From Nemertoderma westbladi (taxonomy: Eukaryota; Xenacoelomorpha; Nemertodermatida; Nemertodermatidae): a stretch of 47,648 nt of DNA. The position numbers and the translations under genes are program-made. The notes under the pieces were generated by a model. It worked only from the letters and a program-made list of their open reading frames with translations, had not been told where the DNA came from and did no database searches. Location: contig JAUCBJ010007670.1 in the NCBI GenBank assembly GCA_032718475.1, forward strand, positions 1-47,648. Direction: 5' to 3'. Of the stretch, positions 22,601-31,600 are shown piece by piece. Numbering within the stretch: position 1 is the stretch's first letter; the number at the start of each line of letters is the position of its first letter.

Positions 22601-25600
22601 AAGGCATCTGATTGGTCGTTAACTTACCTGGCGAGGTATCTGATTGGTCGTTAACTTACCTGGCGAAGTATCTGATTGGTCGTTAACTTACCTGACGAGG
22701 TATCTGATTGGTCGTTAATTTACCTGGCGAGGTATCTGATTGGTCGTAAACTTACCTGGCAAGGTATCTGATTGGTCGTTAACTTACCTGGCGAGGTATC
22801 TGATTGGTCGTTAACTTACCTGGCGAAGTATCTGATTGGTCGTTAACTTACCTGACGAGGTATCTGATTGGTCGTTAATTTACCTGGCGAGGTATCTGAT
22901 TGGTCGTTAACTTACCTGACGAGGTATCTGATTGGTCGTTAATTTACCTGGCGAGGTATCTGATTGGTCGTAAACTTACCTGGCAAGGTATCTGATTGGT
23001 CGTTAACTTACCTGGCGAGGTATGTGATTGGTCGTTCGTTCACTTACGTGGCGAGGTATCTGATTGGTCGTTAACTTACCTGACGAGGTATCTGATTGGT
23101 CGTTAACTTACCTGACGAGGTATCTGATTGGTCGTTAATTTACCTGGCGAGGTATCTGATTGGTCGTAAACTTACCTGGCAAGGTATCTGATTGGTCGTT
23201 AACTTACCTGACGAGGTATCTGATTGGTCGTTAACTTACCTGACGAGGTATCTGATTGGTCGTTAACTTACCTGACGAGGTATCTGATTGGTCGTTAACT
23301 TACATGCGTATGCGAGGTATCTGATTGGTCGTTAACTTACCTGACGAGGTATCTGATTGGTCGTTAACTTACATGCGTATGCGAGGTATCTGATGGGTCG
23401 TTAACTTACGTGCGAGATATCTGATTGGTCGTTAACTTACCTGACGAGGTATCTGATTGGTCGTTAACTTACTTGCGAGGTATCTGATTGGTCGTTAACT
23501 TACGTGCGATGTATCTGATTGGTCGTTAACTTACCTGGCGAGGTATCTGATTGGTCGTTAACTTACGTGCGAGGTATCTGATTGGTCGTTAACTTACGTG
23601 CGAGGTATCTGATTGGTCGTTAACTTACCTGACGAGGTATCTGATTGGTCGTTAACGTACCTGGCGAGGTATCTGATTGGTCGTTAACTTACCTGGCGAA
23701 GTATCTGTTTGGTCGTTAACTTACCTGGCGAAGTATCTGATTGGTCGTTAATTTACCTGGCGAGGTATCTGATTGGTCGTTAATTTACCTGGCGAGGTAT
23801 CTGATTGGTCCGGACTGGATTCTCTATGAGTCGCCGTTTGTAGCCGATATAAGCCCCGAAGAAGGTTAGGGGAACCGAAACGAGGAACCACATAGCCAGG
23901 AGAGCGCAAAGAGTACCGAAAGGAAGGGCACCCGAAGAACCTGCGCGTAGACGATTAGATATAGACGATTAGGAGAACCAGGAAGTTGTAAAATATCAGA
24001 GGTAAAACAATCCACACCACTCAAATGCTATGGAACCTTAAAAAAGTCATTGAAATTGAGTGGATTGTTCTATCTCTGTGACAAGATCCCGAAGGTAAAA
24101 CTACCCACTCAGATAAAGAGGAAATGTTCTGTACATTTTCGTTTTGCTATGCCTCTCGGGAAAATATAGTGTTTAAAAGGAATCAGACTTTTCGGGATTC
24201 CCGGGACCGGGATTATCACTCTCGGGATCCCGATTTTCGGGAACGGGATTGCAATTTTGGATTAAATTCCTCAAAGTATGTGGCGGGTTTTGGGTAACAC
24301 TCATTTTATCTTAAAGTTCTGAAATATTAGTAAGATAAAGTTCTATTAAAATTATTCTGCAATTGATTACTGGATGGTTTACTGACATGAAAATTCGATA
24401 TAAGCAAAACATTTCCGTGCTGCTGGAACTGCTTACAGATTTTCAACAAATTTACTTAAATATATATTCTTCGAGATCCCGGTCCAAAAAAAAGTCGGGA
24501 TCGGGGTCGTTATAGGATTTTTTGACGCGATCCCTGTTTTTGGGGATCCAGTTTAAACACTAAATATAAATTAGCTTACTAACCTATAACCCAGAGCACG
24601 ATATTTACGATAAAGAGGATAGCAAAAGCGACTCCGGGGCAGAGGAAGGCTGTTAGTAAGACATTACTCTTCCAACGGATACCCCCAAAGGATTTGTAGA
24701 TGCGGGCGCTTACGTAGCCGGCTGGGGTGCCTAGCAACACGTAAACAACAAGGACGCAGGTTAGTAGAGCGCCCCTTTGCGCCGGACTGAGGAACCCAAG
24801 ACAAGCGCAGATTAGTGTGACCATCACCATGGTGATTATCTGGAATATTTGAGTCAAATAAATATAATTATTATGTAAAACCAGGCCTACCCAACCTACC
24901 TGCACTCCTCTACCTGCACTCCTCTACCACACAGACCAACCTACCTGCACTCCTCTACCACACAGACCAACCTACCTGCACTCCTCTACCACACAGACCA
25001 ACCTACCTGCACTCCTCTACCACACTGACCAACCTACCTACACTCCTCTACCACACTGACCAACCTACCTGCACTCCTCTACCACACAGACCAACCTACC
25101 TACACTCCTCTACCACACTGACCAACCTACCTGCACTCCTCTACCACACAGACCAACCTACCTACACTCCTCTACCACACTGACCAACCTACCTGCACTC
25201 CTCTACCACACAGACCAACCTACCTGCACTCCTCTACCACACAGACCAACCTACCTGCACTCCTCTACCACACTGACCAACCTACCTGCACTCCTCTACC
25301 ACACAGACCAACCTACCTACACTCCTCTACCACACTGACCAACCTACCTGCACTCCTCTACCACACAGACCAACCTACCTGCACTCCTCTACCACACAGA
25401 CCAACCTATCTGCACTCCTCTACCACACAGACCAGCTACCCGCACTCCTCTACCACACTGACCAACCTACCTGCACTCCTCTACCACACAGACCAACCTA
25501 CCTGCACTCCTCTACCACACTGACCAACCTACCTGCACTCCTCTACCACACTGACCAACCTACCTGCACTCTTCTACCACACAGACCAACCTACCTGCAC

Positions 25601-28600
25601 TCCACTCCCCAGCAGTACTGACAGTAACATTCCTCTTCTAGGTGGCCGGAACACATCTCCGTGTACCAACTTCCAACCGTACTCCTCTATGGCGTCGTCT
25701 CCAGTCTCCTGATTGTACTTGGCGATATCCCGATGGAGAGTTCTCAACAAAATCATGGAGAGCATACCGGCGAGGAAAAGAACGATGACAAGGGAGTTGA
25801 TTATAGAGAACCATTGGATGTTGGAGTGGGGCATCGATTCGAGAATATAATCCCAGCGGGAAGCCCAAGTTATCTTAAAACCAATCAATTACTAATATTA
25901 AATACAAATAATTATAAAAATGGGAAATGTTTAAGTTTAATACATCATTTATTATTTTAAGAAATATTTTTACCCATACATTTTTTTACATTTATCCCCC
26001 AACATGAGAGCATTTTGTACATTACATGTGCACCATCATCCTTAATATTCGATTATAAAACTCTCCATTTCATTTCTTCATTACGAGTAATTTAATTCAT
26101 ATTTTAGAATTGAGTAAAGAATATTGTTGTAGCTAATTAATACGTAATTCAGTGACCCCCCCCCCCTCCCCCTCCCCCAATTTTTCTACATATCTTGGAT
26201 GAGATTGCGTGAAATTTATAGATATTCGTTGATCTTGATGCCATTGGAAAGATAACGTTGCAACGATTCAAAATATGTAAAAATATTTCAAATTGGTTGG
26301 GAAATAGCTGAGATATGGGCGTTCGAAAGTTGCTTGTATTTGCTACCGCGCTGCAGGCCATTTATTATATTTAATATATACACCATGTTCTATAACAGTT
26401 TGTTTATGTTTGAAAATCCATGTATTCGTATTGCATGTACTAGTGTTATTATTAGAGGCATTGCACTGTTGCCCAGCTACTTATGAGATAAACAAACTAT
26501 TCTAGAACAAGGTGTATTTATTAAATAGAATAAATGGCCTGCAGCGCGGTAGCAAATACAAGGAACCTCCGAACGCCCATATCTCAGCTATTTCCCAACC
26601 AATTTGAAATATTTTTACATATTTTGAATCGTTGTAACGTTATCTTTCCAATGGCATCAACGAATATCTATAAAACTGAGATATAACTGCAGTACGACTG
26701 ACGCAATATCGATGGAGACACGTTTTTAAACGCTTTTAGCTATAGATTGAGGGCGAAAATAAAAATTCTGGCTCGCCCAGTCAGTGGTCGGGAGGTGAAA
26801 CTAACTCTGTTTAAAATTTCATGCAATCTCATCACGATTTGTAGAAAAATTTGGGAGGGGGGGGGGGGGGGGGAGGTACCTGAATAACGACACTATATTC
26901 CAGGACATGGTGTACTATACTACTTATGTGAGCGTGAGGTAAAGCATATTAAATACCGTTCGCCTTTATGAAATTGTTGAATCACAACATAATTGTTTAA
27001 TGTTTATGCATTGCTATGCTATTGTGAAATATTATGCAGAATAGCATTAATATATAGCTGTAACAATATATACCGACGGTATAATAAAGCATTAATTATT
27101 ACGCAATTAATTTCATAAGCTTAGGTCGTAAAAAATAATTATTTATTACATGGGAAAAAAGTATAACTTTTTTTTCTTAAGGGTCGAGAGAATATTGAAA
27201 AAAAATGTAAACTATAGTATTTTACTATATTGCTTCCATAGTTAGCTGCGATTCCAATTATTGCACTCTTCAACTCCCGATGCTTCCTTACTCAATGTTA
27301 AATGATTTAGTGTTCACGAATATTTATTACGTAACTAGAGAGCCGCTTAACTACATAAACAAATATTGGATATTGAGTTCCGTTTCGGAGTTCGCCTTAC
27401 AGGCACTAAAGTTGCAATAACATTTGAGTGTGTGAATGGATTTTGCTCAAATTATTTACAAACCTTTTGTACTGCGATGGTCTTCAACATATGTAATAAC
27501 ATTTAAGAAATTCCACCAAAAATATTTTATTTTACTTTATTTCGCCGGGAAGAAAGTAAAATCAATACAATCCTATGGGTTAGGCCTACTTTTTTTCCCT
27601 AGGGAAAAATGTGAAACGTTTTCTCCCGAATTTGGTGTAAATTCGGGAGAAAAAGTAATAATTTAAGAATAAAAGTTTATTATAACTTTTTTTTACATCT
27701 GAAGATTTCTTACCGGCACCTAGCTGGTGCACGGCACCAACAGCACATAACGATAGGTGCACTAACGGCACCTAGCTGGTGCACGGGCACCAACAGCACA
27801 TAACGATAGGTGCCCTAACGGCACCTAGCTGGTGCACGGGCACCAACAGCACATAACGATAGGTGCCCTAACGGCACCTAGCAGGTGCACGGGCACCAAC
27901 AGCACATAACGATAGGTGCCCTAACGGCACCTAGCTGGTGCACGGGCACCAACAGCACATAACGATAGGTGCCCTAACGGCACCTAGCTGGTGCACGGGC
28001 ACCAACAGCACATAAAGATAGGTGCACTAACGGCACCTAGCTGGTGCACGGGCACCAACAGCACATAACGATGGGTGCACTAACGGCACCTAGCTGGTGC
28101 ACGGGCACCAACAGCACATAACGATAGGTGCACTAACGGCACCTAGCTGGTGCACGGGCACCAACAGCACATAACGATAGGTGCCCTAACGGCACCTAGC
28201 TGGTGCACGGGCACCAACAGCACATAACGATAGGTGCACTAACGGCACCTAGCTGGTGCACGGGCACCAACAGCACATAACGATAGGTGCACTAACGGCA
28301 CCTAAAGATATGTGCACCAACGGCACCCAACGTAACGTGCACCAACGGCACCTAACGATATGTGCATCAGCAACACCTAACGATATGTGCGCCTCTATTA
28401 TATATATCTAATTCGCAAAAGGTGCAGCTGCTTGCGCATGCGCAATAATAGTCTCCCATGCCGCCATTCAGTTGCACGGGGTAGGTGTAAAACGCGGATC
28501 CGGATTCCAAAATTATCAATTAAGGGAAAGGAGCAGGTTACAGTGGCACGTTATTTTAACCAAAACAATAAACTAAAGTCAATAGAACAGGTTATAGTTT

Positions 28601-31600
28601 TATTTTTGGGAGTTATAAAAATGTAAAAATATCGACTTCCGTAGGGACAATGTTAAATGTAGAATCCGGATCCGGATCCGCGTTTTACTCTGACCCAGAT
28701 GCACGCAGTATATATGTTACACACATAATTCTCTGTAATTACGGCATTTAAATTAAATGTATTCTTCTGTACTGTGTTACTGCATGAGTCCTTTCTGAAC
28801 CCAGCTGATACTGTAATGATGATAAAACGGTATGGGGCTAGCTGCCGCAGTGGGGCGGCTGTGGACATATTAAAATCAGCAGTAAACAGCAACGCATAGT
28901 GGACTGAAGGGCCAATAAAAGGAATTGGCCCTTCAAATTCGTAATTTCGTGTTTTTACTCATAAAAAAATCTGTCAATACTTCCCGGCATTCACTGTTTA
29001 TTTGTAAGAAGAAATAGTGATAAAGTAGAATGGGGGAGTTCATGATAGAGTTGCCCCCAACTAGTTCAGATGGTTTGTTAAGACAGAGTCGATGACTTGC
29101 GTATTTCGATGTTAACTCTTAAACTGGTGAGGATTTTTCTAAAAAGCCATCTCCACTCCACTTGGTGAAAACTCAAATATGAGTTTAATGAGAGGAAGTT
29201 GTACTTGGTGAGAACTTTTCCTTCAATCTATTCTGACTCACACCGTATTTACTCGAATAAGAGCCTGGGCGTTTATGTTTATAAATAGCCAATTGGGGAG
29301 GCGTTTATTCGAGGGGGGCGTTTATTCGGGGAAGCCGTTTAAAGTTCCAAATTGTGTGGTTCGAGTAGGTCACCCCCACTACAAAAATTTGAAGTTAATC
29401 AACTATACATAATACGATGGTATTAAAATGATGGGTGTTAAAACAATCCAGATGACCCAAATTGTTAGAAAAACACACACTGACCCCAATATATTTATGT
29501 AACTTCAAAAAAATTAAAAATGAATATGAAGTAAAAAATATACAATAAATCATATAGAAAATTCATTCAAATATTTTTGCAATTATCAACACCTCATGGG
29601 GAGAAGGAAAAAATAAAATAACCAATTACTGATAGAAAAACTAATGAAGTTACAGTTTGGGAGATTTGGTGACTTCAAATATAAGGTACCATGTTCAATT
29701 GGCGTAAATTCGGGGAGGGCGTTTATTCGAGGGGGGGGGGGGGGGGGGGGGTATTGTAGGGCTCTTATTCGAGTAAATACGGTATGAGTTTCGGCTATGC
29801 AGCTGTCAGGAAGGCATTGAAATCGCTAATTTAACATTTTGAAGTAATTCGCAGTTATTTAAAATAATTTATCTTATTCGTTAAAAATATATACTGTTAA
29901 GATTAGGGATGTCCCGGAATCTATATTTTGATTCCGGCCGGAACCGGTACCGGAATTCAATATGCCGGAACCGGAATTTGTATGTAGTTAGTGAAATATA
30001 CTAAATGACAATTACGCTTTATAATTTTTTGTGAAATATACGTATTTTTTTAATTTCTAAAGCCAAGTTTACTCATGAGATCTAAGGAATTTTAGTGTGA
30101 GAGAGGCAGGAAAACCCCAGAAGCAGGAAAAATTGATAATGGGGGCTGGGGGAGGGGTACTTGTGGGACCTAACCCTATCTGGCCAGGTCTATTTTTACT
30201 AATTGGCCCTGGGTGGGTTGTCATTTTTGGAATTTGTTTAGATCTTGGCTGAAAAAATACAATTTTGTGGTATAAGGGTTTTCGAGGTCGCCGATCACGA
30301 TAAAACTTGTTAAGAATATTTACTGGAAGTGTAAACATTAAATTTTTATCAATTTATGCTACCGGTACTTGTATTTTTCGTGACAAATTGGCACATGTCC
30401 AAAAATGCCACAATGAATCGGATATATATATTATATATTATATGATATGATGGTGTCATATTCATGATCAGCATCCCGGAAAGCCCGTAATGTCATCAAA
30501 TTAGTTTCATTTGGTGACGTGATTTTTCATTATCATATTTGCACTACTTGTTTTTTTCGTGGCCCTGGTTCACATTCAAAATTACTAGAAATTTTCTAGA
30601 ATGTTATATCTGAGTTCAATAATCGTGATCAGCATCCAAAAAAACGCTATATACCGCAAATAAATTTTTAATTTTATCGAACTATTAAAACTTTTGTTTC
30701 GCGCGAAAATTACTGGAGATGAGTGCCAGAATGGGATAACACGAAAACTAACATCTATGATTTTGGCGTTTGCACTGGTGGATAGCCCATTAACTATTAG
30801 GAAAAGTCGCGAAATCTTGGTTTTCCTACAATACCTGGCTTAAAGATACAGTTTACTGAGTTGAGTTACAAAAAAATTTATAAAATGACCACCACAGGCC
30901 AAATAGGGAACGACAAGGAATTCGATTTCATTTTTATCCAAAAACCCACAACCTTGGCCAAAAGTTAGGTTTTGGGCTCATAATACATAAAAACCAACGT
31001 TGACCAAAAATGTATTATGTACCGTATCGCTTTGGTGCAATATCCTGGTGTCGTTAATGAAAAGGAGCAGGTTACAGTGACATGTAATTATGACCAAATC
31101 AATAAACAAAGTCAATATTACATGTTACAATTTAATCTTTGCTGGGAATAAATATATTTCCTTAGTAATAAAACTACTGTGTTACGCAACAACTAACGCT
31201 AATATAATGCCGCAGGACCTAATTAAGTAACATAAAGGACCCCTTTGTAAATAAGCTACAGCTTTAGGGGTAATACGATATGTTGTTGGACAATACCTTA
31301 TAATATTATTGTTTTTACATAATGTGTGGTAATAATTTCACAAACTAATTGTAACTATTAAACTAGTTAGCAAACTGGTAATTCCGGCCGGAATTGACCC
31401 CATTCCGGCAATTCCGACCGGAACCGGAATCTGGCAAAAACTGCCGGAATTCCGGCCGGAACGGAATTCCGGGACATCCCTAGTTAAGATCCAGTTTTTC
31501 TCAACATTTTCAATGAGCAGAAATTCAATTTTACTCTCTGACTGGAAGATTTGAAGAAAGATTTAAAGTACGAGCGAAGCGATTGCTAAAATCCCAAAGA

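Noticed and set aside
20431-23788. CRISPR-like regular repeat
   Set aside because: Units are contiguous 32-bp tandem copies with no unique spacers, in a eukaryotic intron, and they match the exon 5 donor.
10934-24580. TM9SF2 with exon 4 joined directly to exon 6
   Set aside because: About 50 conserved residues would be missing; they are found at 23789-23940 with good splice sites.
24591-24839. Exon 4 ending at the first GT (CTCTGG|GTTATA)
   Set aside because: It would put exon 5 out of frame and lose conserved residues; the donor 7 nt later (ATAG|GTTAGT) keeps frame.
20431-25594. Tandem duplication of whole exons 3 or 5
   Set aside because: Only the last 9 or 21 exonic nucleotides are repeated; no acceptor-side or body sequence of the exon is present in the units.
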